Positions 22,910-32,692 are shown, counted from the stretch's first letter. The stretch: DNA of 64,000 nucleotides from Photobacterium lutimaris (GCF_003025555.1 NZ_PYMH01000001.1:496001-560000), one strand, 5' to 3'. Translations and numbers: made by a program. The notes: generated by a model not told the origin, from the letters alone.

Positions 22910-25495
22910 ATGACTATGAATACCAAATACCGTAAGCCGCTTGCTGGCAGCGGTCTTGATTTCTTCGATACCCGAGAAGCTGTCAACGATATATCGCCCG
23001 GTGCTTATGAAACCCTCCCTTACACGTCTCGCGTATTGGCCGAGCAATTGGTCAGGCGTTGTGAGCCTGATTCGCTGACAGATTGCTTGAAACAAATCAT
23101 CGAGCGTAAGCGGGATCTTGATTTCCCGTGGTATCCAGCACGAGTGGTTTGCCATGATATTTTGGGACAAACAGCCTTAGTTGACTTAGCCGGGCTGCGG
23201 GATGCCATTGCTGCACAAGGTGGCGATCCGGCGAAAGTGAACCCAGTGGTTGAAACGCAATTGATTGTCGACCATTCTCTGGCGGTTGAACATGCAGGCT
23301 TTGATCCAGACGCATTTGATAAAAACCGTGCAATCGAAGATCGCCGTAACGAAGATCGCTTCCACTTTATCGAGTGGTGTAAAACTGCCTTTGAAAACGT
23401 CAGCGTGATCCCTGCGGGTAACGGTATCATGCACCAGATCAATCTCGAAAAAATGTCGCCCGTAGTACAGGCCAAGAACGGCATTGCTTATCCAGATACC
23501 TGTGTCGGTACCGACAGCCATACACCGCATGTTGATGCTCTTGGTGTGATTGCTGTAGGAGTTGGGGGGCTTGAAGCGGAGACGGTTATGCTGGGGCGTC
23601 CTTCCATGATGCGCTTGCCGGATATCGTCGGTGTTAACCTGATAGGAAAACGCCAACCGGGCATTACCGCGACAGATATCGTGTTGGCGATTACCGAGTT
23701 CCTTCGTAATGAGCGTGTCGTTTCGTCCTACTTAGAATTCTTTGGCGAAGGGGCGAAAGATCTCACCATTGGCGATAGGGCAACTATCTCGAATATGACG
23801 CCAGAATATGGTGCAACGGCGGGGATGTTCTATATTGATGAGCAGACCATTACCTACCTCAAGCTCACCGGCCGTGACGAGCAACAGGTTGAGTTAGTTG
23901 AGCAATACGCTAAGCAAACAGGTCTATGGGCTGACTCCTTGGAGAGTGCCATTTACGAACGAGTATTGGAATTTGACTTGTCATCAGTCTCGCGCAACAT
24001 GGCCGGTCCCTCGAGTCCGCATCGTCGCTTACCAACATCCGAACTTGCCTCTCGTGGGATTTCTGGTGAGTGGGAAGAGAAGGAAGGCGAACTGCCGGAT
24101 GGCGCGGTGATTATCGCGGCTATTACGTCTTGCACCAACACCAGTAATCCACGTAACGTTGTCGCAGCCGGCCTGTTAGCCAAGAAAGCCAATGAGTTGG
24201 GCTTGGTACGAAAACCCTGGGTGAAGTCTTCCTTCGCGCCGGGCTCTAAAGTGGCCAAGCTGTACTTGGAAGAAGCCGGCTTGTTGACTGAAATGGAAAA
24301 GCTTGGCTTTGGTATTGTCGGTTACGCCTGCACCACTTGTAACGGCATGAGTGGTGCGCTGGATCCTGCTATCCAGCAGGAAATCATTGAGCGTGACTTA
24401 TACACAACCGCTGTCTTGTCCGGTAACAGAAATTTTGATGGGCGTATCCATCCCTATGCCAAGCAAGCGTTTTTGGCATCACCGCCTCTAGTGGTTGCCT
24501 ATGCGCTAGCGGGCACGATTCGATTTGATATCGAACGTGATGCTCTAGGGACTGATAGTCGAGGCAATCCTATTTATCTCAATGACTTGTGGCCGAGTGA
24601 CGAGGAGATCGATGCGGTTGTCGGCCAGCATGTTAAGCCAGAGCAGTTCAATCAAGTCTACATCCAGATGTTCAAACTGCATGATGAACAGCGTAACAGC
24701 AACCCGTTGTATGACTGGCGTCCTATGAGTACCTACATTCGTCGACCGCCATATTGGGAGGGGGCGTTGGCCGGTGAACGCACCTTGTCGGGTATGCGTC
24801 CGCTGGCGGTATTGGGCGATAACATCACCACCGACCACTTATCTCCATCCAATGCCATTCTGGCCTCCAGTGCCGCGGGTGAATACCTCGCCAAGATGGA
24901 AGTGCCGGAAGAGGACTTTAACTCTTATGCTACGCATCGTGGGGATCACTTAACCGCTCAGCGGGCGACGTTCGCCAACCCGAAACTGTTCAATGAAATG
25001 GTTAAAGATAATGGCGAGGTGGTGCAGGGCTCTTTGGCTCGAATCGAGCCGGAAGGTAGGGTGACTCGCATGTGGGAAGCGATTGAAACCTATATGAACC
25101 GTAAGCAACCTTTGATTGTGGTGGCTGGTGCAGACTATGGTCAGGGATCGTCCCGTGACTGGGCGGCAAAAGGAGTACGTCTTGCTGGCGTCGAAGCCAT
25201 TGTCGCCGAAGGCTTTGAGCGTATCCACCGCACAAACCTAGTAGGAATGGGGGTGTTGCCACTGCAGTTTAAGCAAGGTGTTGACCGCAATACTTTAGAG
25301 CTAGATGGTACAGAATTGTACGACGTTGTCGGAGAGATCCAACCGGGCGCTGATTTAGCCTTGGTCGTGACTCGTGCTAACGGTGAAAAAGTTGATGTAC
25401 TTGTAACCTGCCGTCTGGATACGGCTGATGAAGTGTCGGTTTATCAGGCTGGTGGAGTATTACAACGCTTTGCCCAAGATTTCTTGGCTCAATAG
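22910..25495 (+). CDS. acnD: Fe/S-dependent 2-methylcitrate dehydratase AcnD
   Basis: An aconitase-type enzyme that dehydrates 2-methylcitrate; it replaces PrpD and needs PrpF. It has 861 residues. The [4Fe-4S] cysteines lie in ITSCTNTSNP (about residue 404) and CTTCNG (about 470), and the C-terminal swivel domain contains GADYGQGSSRDWAAKG. The gene sits 24 bases after prpC and 6 bases before prpF, the diagnostic acnD-prpF pairing. It needs iron, linking propionate use to iron supply. Confidence 0.95.
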   Translation: MTMNTKYRKPLAGSGLDFFDTREAVNDISPGAYETLPYTSRVLAEQLVRRCEPDSLTDCLKQIIERKRDLDFPWYPARVVCHDILGQTALVDLAGLRDAIAAQGGDPAKVNPVVETQLIVDHSLAVEHAGFDPDAFDKNRAIEDRRNEDRFHFIEWCKTAFENVSVIPAGNGIMHQINLEKMSPVVQAKNGIAYPDTCVGTDSHTPHVDALGVIAVGVGGLEAETVMLGRPSMMRLPDIVGVNLIGKRQPGITATDIVLAITEFLRNERVVSSYLEFFGEGAKDLTIGDRATISNMTPEYGATAGMFYIDEQTITYLKLTGRDEQQVELVEQYAKQTGLWADSLESAIYERVLEFDLSSVSRNMAGPSSPHRRLPTSELASRGISGEWEEKEGELPDGAVIIAAITSCTNTSNPRNVVAAGLLAKKANELGLVRKPWVKSSFAPGSKVAKLYLEEAGLLTEMEKLGFGIVGYACTTCNGMSGALDPAIQQEIIERDLYTTAVLSGNRNFDGRIHPYAKQAFLASPPLVVAYALAGTIRFDIERDALGTDSRGNPIYLNDLWPSDEEIDAVVGQHVKPEQFNQVYIQMFKLHDEQRNSNPLYDWRPMSTYIRRPPYWEGALAGERTLSGMRPLAVLGDNITTDHLSPSNAILASSAAGEYLAKMEVPEEDFNSYATHRGDHLTAQRATFANPKLFNEMVKDNGEVVQGSLARIEPEGRVTRMWEAIETYMNRKQPLIVVAGADYGQGSSRDWAAKGVRLAGVEAIVAEGFERIHRTNLVGMGVLPLQFKQGVDRNTLELDGTELYDVVGEIQPGADLALVVTRANGEKVDVLVTCRLDTADEVSVYQAGGVLQRFAQDFLAQ

Positions 25496-25501
25496 GGGGA
25501 A

Positions 25502-26713
25502 ATGGCAATGACAAATTCCTCATGCCAAGCTCAATTACAATCTCAAATTAAGGTGCCTGCTACCTATATGCGAGGTGGAACCAGTAAAGGGGTGTTCTTT
25601 AATTTGGCCGATTTGCCATCTGACGCTCAGGTGGCAGGCGAAGCCAGAGATCAATTTCTGTTGCGGGTTATCGGTAGTCCGGATCCTTATGCCAAACAAA
25701 TTGATGGTATGGGCGGGGCCACGTCGAGTACTAGCAAAGCCGTCATTGTATCGAAAAGCCGCAAAGCGGATCACGATGTCGATTATCTTTTTGGGCAAAT
25801 ATCCATTGATAAACCTTTTGTCGACTGGAGCGGCAATTGTGGCAACCTCTCGGCGGCGGTAGGGCCTTTTGCCATTCATGCGGGGTTGATTGCCAAGGAG
25901 CGTATTCCTACAAACGGTATCGTTACGGTGCGTGTTTGGCAGGTTAATATTGAGAAAACCATCGTGATACACGTGCCTGTTGTGAATGGTTTTGTGCAGG
26001 AAACGGGTGAATTTGATCTCGACGGTGTGACCTTCCCTGCCGCTGAAATTCAGGTGGATTTCATGGATCCTACGGATAGCAGTGGCTCGATGTTTCCTAC
26101 CGGTAATCTGGTCGATGATCTGGAAGTACCGGACATTGGTACGTTCAATGCCACCCTGATCAATGCCGGGATCCCGACCATTTTTATTGATGCAGAATCA
26201 CTGGGCTATATCGGAACCGAGCTGCAAGATGACATAAACAATGATCAAAAGGCACTGGCAATGTTTGAGTGTATCCGGGCATATGGGGCATTGAAAATGG
26301 GGCTAATTACTTGTCTAGAAGAGGCTGAAACCCGCCAGCATACGCCGAAAGTCGCATTTGTCTCCAAGCCCAAAACGTATCTGTCATCGAGTGGAAAAGA
26401 AGTGGCTGAGCGTGATGTTGATGTATTGGTACGTGCGTTGTCGATGGGCAAACTGCATCATGCCATGATGGGAACAGCCGCCGTTGCTATTGCTTCTGCA
26501 GCCTGTGTACCGGGGACGCTAGTGAACTTGGCTGCGGGGGGAGGAGAGAAAAAGTCGGTGACATTCGGCCATCCCTCCGGAACATTGAAGGTAGGTGCGC
26601 AGGCAAAATCGTCGGAACAGGGGTGGGGGATAGCGAAAGTCACTATGAGTCGCAGTGCGCGCATTTTGATGGAGGGCTTTGTCCGCGTTCCCGCCACAGT
26701 TTTCGACAAATAG
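25502..26713 (+). CDS. prpF: AcnD-accessory isomerase PrpF
   Basis: A 403-residue member of the PrpF/diaminopimelate-epimerase fold that isomerises trans-aconitate-type methyl compounds made by AcnD. The N-terminus VPATYMRGGTSKGVFF is the family signature, with GNCGNLSAAVGPFAI near residue 115 and SGTLKVGA near the end. A second ATG two codons on (25508) is an alternative start. It directly follows acnD. A 113-base gap then precedes prpE. Confidence 0.95.
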   Translation: MAMTNSSCQAQLQSQIKVPATYMRGGTSKGVFFNLADLPSDAQVAGEARDQFLLRVIGSPDPYAKQIDGMGGATSSTSKAVIVSKSRKADHDVDYLFGQISIDKPFVDWSGNCGNLSAAVGPFAIHAGLIAKERIPTNGIVTVRVWQVNIEKTIVIHVPVVNGFVQETGEFDLDGVTFPAAEIQVDFMDPTDSSGSMFPTGNLVDDLEVPDIGTFNATLINAGIPTIFIDAESLGYIGTELQDDINNDQKALAMFECIRAYGALKMGLITCLEEAETRQHTPKVAFVSKPKTYLSSSGKEVAERDVDVLVRALSMGKLHHAMMGTAAVAIASAACVPGTLVNLAAGGGEKKSVTFGHPSGTLKVGAQAKSSEQGWGIAKVTMSRSARILMEGFVRVPATVFDK

Positions 26714-26826
26714 CGTTAAGTCAGCTTTTAATAACACGCCTTTTTATTAGCAATACCAGGATTTATACCCAATGACGTCATGACGAAAGGCAACATGAAG
26801 TCGCTGGGTAAATTTAAGGAAGCACT

Positions 26827-28701
26827 ATGTCTGCATATCTGAAAGCATACCAGTTGGCACAAACTCAACCACAAGACTTTTGGCGGGAGCAAGCTCTGAA
26901 ACTTCCGTGGTACCGATTTCCACAAACCATATTAAGCAACGATGAAAACGGCATTGAACGTTGGTTTGCCGACGGTGAGTTAAATACCTGCCATTTGGCG
27001 TTGGACCAGCATGTCGAAGCGGGCAGGGGCGATCAAACAGCCCTGATCTATGATTCCCCCGTGACTGGCACCAAAGTACAGTACAGCTACCAAGTGTTGA
27101 GGGATCAAGTTGCCAAGACGGCAGGTATGTTGGCGGATTTGGGCGTGTCGAAAGGGGATCGCGTCGTGATTTACATGCCGATGATCCCGGAAGCAGCGAT
27201 GGCAATGCTGGCCTGTGCGCGGCTTGGTGCAATTCACTCTGTAGTGTTTGGTGGCTTTGCGCCTAATGAGTTGGCTGTCAGGATTGAAGATGCAGAGCCT
27301 ACCGTCATTCTTACGGCCAGTTGCGGTATTGAAGTTAACAAGGTCATCCCTTACAAACCATTGGTCGATAAGGCCATTATGGATAGCCGTTGGAAGCCTG
27401 AGCATGTGGTCGTTTTCCAGCGAAATGCTTGCCGTGCTGACTTATCTGAAGCGAGGGATGGTGATTGGCAGGCTTTGAAAAATAAAGCGGATATGCACCC
27501 TTGTGTGCCAGTCAAGGCTACCGACCCGCTTTATATTTTGTATACCTCAGGCACTACCGGTAAACCCAAAGGTGTCGTAAGGGACAATGGCGGCCATGCC
27601 GTTGCGATGAAATACAGTATGGAGACAATTTATGATGTCGAACCGGGTGATGTGTTCTGGGCGGCTTCTGATGTTGGGTGGGTCGTCGGTCACTCTTACA
27701 TTGTATACGCCCCGTTAATTCACGGCTGCACAACCATAATGTTTGAAGGTAAACCGGTTAAAACACCTGATCCAGGTGCGTTTTGGCGAGTCTGTAATGA
27801 CTATAGCGTTAACGTATTGTTTTCCGCGCCGACAGCCTTTCGAGCGATTAAAAAAGAAGACCCAAATGGTGCCTTGTTGGTTGATTATCCGATGACGAGT
27901 TTAAAAGCGATATATATGGCTGGCGAGCGGTTAGACCCGCCAACGCTTGAATGGGTGCAAGAGAAAACGGGCCGACCGGTTATTGACCATTGGTGGCAAA
28001 CGGAAACGGGTTGGGCGATTGCCAGCAATCCGGTCGGTCTTGAGAGTTTTGCTATCAAGCCCGGCTCAGCGACCATGCCTGTCCCTGGCTATGGTGTGGT
28101 CGTTCTGGATGAGTTAGGCGATGAAAAATCAACCAACCAGCAAGGATTCATTGCAATTAAAAGGCCATTACCTCCGGGTTGTTTACCGACGGTTTGGCGC
28201 AACCACGACAGATTTCAATCGGGTTATTTGAGTCAGTTCCCTGGTTATTATGTGTCAGGTGATGGTGGCTATATTGATGAAGAGGGCTATTTATTTGTGA
28301 TGGGACGAATAGATGATGTCATTAACGTTGCTGGTCACCGATTATCAACCGGTGAAATGGAAGAGGTTGTGGGTGGTCATGAAGCCGTAGCAGAGTGCGC
28401 GGTTATTGGGATCCATGATGAACTGAAAGGTCAGTTACCTTTGGGCTTGGTCGTTTTGAAGGATGGGTATTACTCTGCCGATGGTGTTATTGAAAAAGAG
28501 TTATTGCAAAAGGTCAGGCACGAGATAGGTGCGGTTGCTTGTTTCAATCGTGCGCTGGTCGTCGAGAGGTTACCCAAGACGCGTTCAGGTAAGATTTTAC
28601 GTCGGGTGATAAGGCAAATTGCTGATGGTGAGCAGTATGTGGTGCCGTCAACTATTGACGATCCATCGAGCCTTGGTGAGATTGAAAAGGCGCTGAATTA
28701 A
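26827..28701 (+). CDS. prpE: Propionate-CoA ligase
   Basis: It activates propionate to propionyl-CoA with ATP, feeding the methylcitrate cycle. The 624-residue protein has the adenylate-forming core: the P-loop YTSGTTGKPKGVVR near residue 240, WWQTETGW near 390, and the C-terminal lysine in TRSGKILRR near 595 that is acetylated and used for catalysis in the family. It follows prpF with the same orientation; the gap before it holds an ATGACGTCAT palindrome but no clear terminator, so it is probably the last gene of the operon. Confidence 0.94.
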   Translation: MSAYLKAYQLAQTQPQDFWREQALKLPWYRFPQTILSNDENGIERWFADGELNTCHLALDQHVEAGRGDQTALIYDSPVTGTKVQYSYQVLRDQVAKTAGMLADLGVSKGDRVVIYMPMIPEAAMAMLACARLGAIHSVVFGGFAPNELAVRIEDAEPTVILTASCGIEVNKVIPYKPLVDKAIMDSRWKPEHVVVFQRNACRADLSEARDGDWQALKNKADMHPCVPVKATDPLYILYTSGTTGKPKGVVRDNGGHAVAMKYSMETIYDVEPGDVFWAASDVGWVVGHSYIVYAPLIHGCTTIMFEGKPVKTPDPGAFWRVCNDYSVNVLFSAPTAFRAIKKEDPNGALLVDYPMTSLKAIYMAGERLDPPTLEWVQEKTGRPVIDHWWQTETGWAIASNPVGLESFAIKPGSATMPVPGYGVVVLDELGDEKSTNQQGFIAIKRPLPPGCLPTVWRNHDRFQSGYLSQFPGYYVSGDGGYIDEEGYLFVMGRIDDVINVAGHRLSTGEMEEVVGGHEAVAECAVIGIHDELKGQLPLGLVVLKDGYYSADGVIEKELLQKVRHEIGAVACFNRALVVERLPKTRSGKILRRVIRQIADGEQYVVPSTIDDPSSLGEIEKALN

Positions 28702-28775
28702 TTAAATGCTGAGCGAAATACAGTAATGAGGTGGGTATCACCCTATGTGGCAGATGATTAATGGACTGAAAGTTT

Positions 28776-28797
28776 CTATGTGATCTTGATCATGTTT
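28776..28797. promoter_or_regulatory. CRP-like site upstream of a small membrane-protein gene
   Basis: TATGTGATCTTGATCATGTT... shares TGTGATCT-N-GATCA with the E. coli CRP consensus. The right half ends TCATG instead of TCACA. It is centred about 60 bases before the start codon at 28847. Confidence 0.55.
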
Positions 28798-28846
28798 GGA
28801 TTGTGGACTATCAATAGAAACAGTGCATTGCGAAAAGGAGGATGCT

Positions 28847-29155
28847 ATGCCTTTCAACTTTATTATTATTGGGTTCGCACTTGCTGCCCTTGCGCTTGAT
28901 AAACTGTCAATTTTTGATGATGACACGGCTGATTACGTCAATGTGCCAATTTATCAGGTCAATAGTAATGCTGATAAAACACCTGAAAGGACGTTGGCTA
29001 ATAAAGCCAAGGTTGTATACCCTGCAGAAACGCTCTCCCCACGAAACAGTATCGATGAATACGATGCGATGATGACACCTAACGGAACACCACATGCTTC
29101 GTTAAATGTAAAACAGGTGGTTTTAGGGGGGATGGTAGTGCCAACTGATTATTAA
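28847..29155 (+). CDS. Hypothetical 102-residue protein with N-terminal membrane anchor
   Basis: The ribosome site AAGGAGG followed by GATGCT and ATG is very strong, so translation from 28847 is convincing. A hydrophobic N-terminus (MPFNFIIIGFALAALAL) would act as one membrane span or signal anchor. The remaining 80 residues are polar and without recognisable domain, ending near KQVVLGGMVVPTDY. It follows prpE on the same strand but has its own CRP-like site and a strong terminator at 29154. Family unknown. The layout suggests a catabolite-controlled small membrane protein. Confidence 0.65.
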   Translation: MPFNFIIIGFALAALALDKLSIFDDDTADYVNVPIYQVNSNADKTPERTLANKAKVVYPAETLSPRNSIDEYDAMMTPNGTPHASLNVKQVVLGGMVVPTDY

Positions 29156-29177
29156 AAAGCCACTTATGTGGCTTTTT
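29154..29177 (+). terminator. Terminator after the small membrane-protein gene
   Basis: AAAAAGCCAC, a TTAT loop and GTGGCTTTTT form a perfect 10-bp stem ending in five Ts, overlapping the stop region of the gene. Confidence 0.9.
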
Positions 29178-29642
29178 GATAGTCCCTTAAAAATGCCAGT
29201 CGCGCTTTAGTTAGCGCTGACTGTGTTCCTGTTTTTAGTTTATGCCTAACCAGTTTGGCATCCTTACTCATAATAATATTCCTATGCAATCCATGCACGC
29301 TTTACCAACGTTGCTTATATTTTGATTTTATTAGCCATATAGTGTGACATTAGTCCCAACTATATGTTTTTGTTGCATGTGAATATATACAAAACTGCCG
29401 ACTAATTAAAGATTTGAAAGATTACGGTTTGATGAATCCCAGCTTTATGTGATCTCTATCAATATTATGCCTGTTGATTCGTATGCTGCTATGAAGTGAT
29501 GGCTCAGATTTTCTACTGTGTGTTATGTTGACTAAGCGCCCCTTGAACCAATATGCAGTTAAGATAGAATCACTTGGGTATAATTGGCTCTAGGTTGATT
29601 ACTCTACCTCCTGCCTGCATTTTTCTTGAAGTAGACTTTATA
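29156..29642. other. 487-base intergenic stretch
   Basis: Besides the terminator it holds an FNR-like motif (29449-29462) and AT-rich DNA. I see no convincing small gene or RNA. Confidence 0.4.
29449..29462. promoter_or_regulatory. Possible FNR-like site
   Basis: GTGAT, CTCT and ATCAA match the FNR consensus TTGAT-N4-ATCAA with one mismatch. It is about 180 bases upstream of the FhuF-like gene and could also be a weak CRP site. Confidence 0.3.
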
Positions 29643-30479
29643 ATGACTTTATCTGCCGATTTGGCTCCTTTTTGGCTCGGAGAGCCGACACAACCAACGC
29701 TTGAATCTCAATTAGATTGGCTATTCCAGTGTGAGCCTTTCTTCCGTCTCCAATATGGTGAAGTGGGTCAGCCACTTTCTGAGTGGATAGGTAAACACCT
29801 TGATACAACTATTCAGGCATTTAGCCAAGATGTCGATACGCGACAAGCGGTAGGTGCATCCTTGTGGTTGAAAAGCTTTACTGCCCATCTGTGTTCAGGC
29901 TTGGCAGCGTTAAGGCTTAAGTTTAACCGTGTTCCTGTGCTATCTATTGATTTTATCAGTCTTGATGTGGCGACTAATGGAAAGTTAAAGCGAGTTGGTA
30001 TCCCCACAGAGAGTTCGTTTTTCTGTCTTGAGGAAGATCCTCTTGCCCACAGCTCTCAGGCAAGAGTCGTCGAATCGGAGCAAGCGTTAGATCAACACTT
30101 GTCTGACTTAGTGATAGCGATTGGACAATATTTGGCACCTCAATTTAAAGAGCAAAAGGTCAATACCCCTCAGTTCTGGGGAGCGATAGGTTATGCGCTA
30201 GGGTTAGTTTTTCAAAAGCTTACTCAGCATGGTCATGATAAAGCGTTAATTGATCGCTTACAGCCTAAAGCGGATGCGTGGCTAGCGGTAATCTTACCTG
30301 ATTATGCCGAGTTAAACCGCGTGAAGGCAGCAAGCCAAGGGAAAGTCGGTATTTACTATATTCGTCGTGAAACCTGCTGCCTGAAATATAAATTGGATGG
30401 CAAGAAAAATTGCGCGACTTGCCAGCAACGTGAGCCTGCAGAACAGCTTGCTCTCTATCAATCAAAAGTACCTGTTTAA
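29643..30479 (+). CDS. FhuF-like ferric-siderophore reductase-type Fe-S protein
   Basis: A 278-residue protein whose end carries the [2Fe-2S] motif of FhuF-type siderophore-iron reductases: ETCCLKYKLDGKKNCATC, i.e. C-C-x10-C-x2-C. The rest is helical and not strongly conserved, as usual for this family. It would reduce iron from a siderophore in the cytoplasm. It lies alone, 20 kb from the siderophore cluster, and I see no Fur box before it. The ATG at 29643 lacks a strong ribosome site, so the start is uncertain. The assignment rests mainly on the Cys motif. Confidence 0.65.
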   Translation: MTLSADLAPFWLGEPTQPTLESQLDWLFQCEPFFRLQYGEVGQPLSEWIGKHLDTTIQAFSQDVDTRQAVGASLWLKSFTAHLCSGLAALRLKFNRVPVLSIDFISLDVATNGKLKRVGIPTESSFFCLEEDPLAHSSQARVVESEQALDQHLSDLVIAIGQYLAPQFKEQKVNTPQFWGAIGYALGLVFQKLTQHGHDKALIDRLQPKADAWLAVILPDYAELNRVKAASQGKVGIYYIRRETCCLKYKLDGKKNCATCQQREPAEQLALYQSKVPV

Positions 30480-30484
30480 TAACC

Positions 30485-31306
30485 CTATTCACTGAGTTTT
30501 AGTTTTCCCACATCATCGGGGTATAGCACTTTGTCCAAGCTGTCACGAAGATCCACAAGGGGCTGCTGACTGATTTCGATGATTGTTCTTACCGGCCTGT
30601 CGAGCTCGACGATTAAAGTTAACACCAAAGAAAACGCCAGCGCAAAGGGGAGGGCTGCAACCAGCGCTCTTCCTTTGTTTTGCGCGCCAACTTGAACGCC
30701 GTTCAACGCTATGGTCAAGAATGTCAGTAGTCCTAGCGTAAACCAGATACTCATCGGAATCCTTCCTCTTATTCCTTTATTCATCCTTTCGGTGTGGATA
30801 TCAATCACCTCATTGAGTGAATTGATATACAACAACAGTAACTCCGGTGAAGTGCTCCCATGCGAGTCAATGGCTTGGTTCCATAATTTGAGTTGTAACG
30901 TTTCACTTTCTTTTATGATGTTATTGATGACCCGCTTTGGGTCCTCTTTATTTTGGACGACGCGTAATGTGACATACTCACGCAGTAATTCTCGGCTGCG
31001 TGAACGATAAGGTTCAGCCAGTAAGCCGGTACGAAGGATGGTAGTACCTACCGCATTGGCTTCAGTAAGGACTAGTTGCTTTCTTTCTCCTGATTTTGCC
31101 GCCGCCATACTAAAAGTGATGGCGAGAATGAAGGCCAGCAGGCTAGCAAGCCCCGTAGCCATAGGGCTAATAGATTGGCTGTACTCGTTGGATGGAAAGC
31201 GAAGAGCTAAGCGATATCCGAACTCAAACATCAGAGCAATAGCCCCGAAAATCAGCCCTAGGATGATAAAAATTGACAGAGAATCGATGAAGGACTCTTG
31301 ATACAT
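30485..31306 (-). CDS. DUF4239 (bestrophin-like) membrane protein
   Basis: A 273-residue inner-membrane protein. Two spans occupy the N-terminus (IFIILGLIFGAIALMF and a second span at LASLLAFILAITFSMAA), and two more lie near residues 180-230 (SIWFTLGLLTFLTIALNGVQ, then ALVAALPFALAFSLVLTLIV). The middle is a charged helical domain. This layout and the LDRPVRTIIEIS ending match the DUF4239 family, distantly related to bestrophin-type channels; transport function is unproven. It is convergent with the FhuF-like gene, with only 5 bases between the stops. Confidence 0.78.
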   Translation of the reverse strand: MYQESFIDSLSIFIILGLIFGAIALMFEFGYRLALRFPSNEYSQSISPMATGLASLLAFILAITFSMAAAKSGERKQLVLTEANAVGTTILRTGLLAEPYRSRSRELLREYVTLRVVQNKEDPKRVINNIIKESETLQLKLWNQAIDSHGSTSPELLLLYINSLNEVIDIHTERMNKGIRGRIPMSIWFTLGLLTFLTIALNGVQVGAQNKGRALVAALPFALAFSLVLTLIVELDRPVRTIIEISQQPLVDLRDSLDKVLYPDDVGKLKLSE

Positions 31307-31508
31307 ACAGTAACCTTGAAAAGAAACTCAACCAAACGTATTAGAACGGCATTTGGCCTGATAGGGTGAAACAAGTGATACATCAGGCATCTGGCTAACA
31401 GTATAGCGGGTCATAGTTGTCCCGATTCTTAGATGCGCAAGTCTTTATCAGTTTGGTATAAGCTAAACTCTTAGTGTTGTTACGTTATGTTCTCCCGAGG
31501 GATAGCAA

Positions 31509-31940
31509 ATGAAATATAAGCATGTTTTGTTAGCCGTTAACTTTGATGCGAATGCTGAATATTTGGTAATGAAAGCCGCTGAACAAGCAAAAGCTCATCA
31601 AGCTCTACTTAGCGTGATTCACATTGATCCAGACTTTACTGAATTGTATGAAGGGGTCAGGGAGTTTAATCCGGCAGAGTTTGATGAGTCTGTGCATAGC
31701 CAGTCTGTCCAAGACATGGCGACGTTGTTGAAGGAAGCAGATTATCCAATTTTCAAACATATTTTCTATGCCGGTTATGTAGAAGATCAAATCATTAAAG
31801 CCATTAACGAGTTTGACGTCGACCTTCTGGTGTTCGGTCATCATGAATCAAGCTGGTTCCACCAATTGACGTTATCCAGCAGTGAGCCATTACTAAGAAA
31901 AATGCCTTGTGACCTGCTGTTCATCCGAGTTGAACGTTGA
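31509..31940 (+). CDS. Universal stress protein (UspA family)
   Basis: A 143-residue single-domain Usp with the N-terminal KHVLLAVNFD, the LLVFGHHESS loop (equivalent to the G-x2-G-x9-G nucleotide loop but without its glycines) and the C-terminal CDLLFIRV strand. Loss of the glycine loop places it with the non-ATP-binding UspA type rather than the UspFG type. It likely supports survival in growth arrest. The gene is convergent with the GNAT gene at 31949. Confidence 0.86.
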   Translation: MKYKHVLLAVNFDANAEYLVMKAAEQAKAHQALLSVIHIDPDFTELYEGVREFNPAEFDESVHSQSVQDMATLLKEADYPIFKHIFYAGYVEDQIIKAINEFDVDLLVFGHHESSWFHQLTLSSSEPLLRKMPCDLLFIRVER

Positions 31941-31948
31941 TACGCCAA

Positions 31949-32476
31949 CTAGCGTTCTAAAATAACAGCGGTTGATGTCCAGCCATAGACTAGCTCATCA
32001 ACAAAACTGCCTTCAGGTGCTTGCCATTGCTGGCTAATGATAGGTTTGCCACCCATATAGTCATAAAAGTGTTGGGCGCTGATGTTCTGGCTCAATACTT
32101 CGAGATAAGCGCCAGAGTGGCTTGCCTCTGTCTGAATAATGCGGGTGGCATGCTGTAGCAAAGCCTTTCCAACACCTTTGCCCTTGGTATCTTTGTCGAC
32201 GTGAAGGTTTTCTATTAATGTTCCCTGCTCACTATCCTGATCTAGATAAATACAGATAAAACCAAGCAGGTTCTCGTTTTCTAAAGCGACATAGATCCGC
32301 TGGTTTTCACTCGGTTGGCTAAACCGTTGCTCCCAAATCGCGCCACGTTCTTGGAAAACGTCTTCAGAAAGATATTTTTCGTCCAACAACCCGGTATAGA
32401 CAGACTGCCAACTTATAGCATGAAGCCGGGTAATATCGTGTTGATGTTTGCTTTGAGCTGGTTTGACGATAATCAC
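31949..32476 (-). CDS. GNAT N-acetyltransferase
   Basis: A 175-residue acetyltransferase. Residues about 95-115 (LHVDKDTKGKGVGKALLQHA) hold the acetyl-CoA motif (R/K-G-x-G-x-G/A), followed by YLEVLSQNISAQHFYDYMGG, the motif B helix. The target is unknown. It is convergent with the Usp gene and divergent from the GH3 gene, so it does not share the GH3 promoter direction. Confidence 0.84.
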   Translation of the reverse strand: MIIVKPAQSKHQHDITRLHAISWQSVYTGLLDEKYLSEDVFQERGAIWEQRFSQPSENQRIYVALENENLLGFICIYLDQDSEQGTLIENLHVDKDTKGKGVGKALLQHATRIIQTEASHSGAYLEVLSQNISAQHFYDYMGGKPIISQQWQAPEGSFVDELVYGWTSTAVILER

Positions 32477-32678
32477 GAAACCTCCTTATCCACACTGCAT
32501 ATCTTGTTTACTACATTGATATTACTTCAAAAAAAGCCTTTTTCAATATCAGCTTTATCGCGTCGGTTCTGTGACCATGCAGCAAATAAATTAAATAATT
32601 CTATTTGTAAATGCGATATCGTGATCGAGGTAAACCAATATCATAAACTGGTTGATCCTGATCGCTTTATTAACATTA

Positions 32679-32692
32679 ATTGGTTAACCAAT
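32679..32692. promoter_or_regulatory. Perfect UxuR-type operator upstream of the GH3 gene
   Basis: ATTGGT-TA-ACCAAT is identical in its arms to the operator at 44025 in the uronate cluster. It lies 60 bases before the GH3 start codon. Confidence 0.65.

Noticed and set aside
23020..23656. Long minus-strand frames inside acnD
   Set aside because: They are shadows of the strongly coding acnD frame. The translated products have no domain.
26772..26781. ATGACGTCAT palindrome between prpF and prpE
   Set aside because: A 10-bp palindrome of this type arises by chance often. There is no second copy and no matching known bacterial operator, so I do not claim a site.
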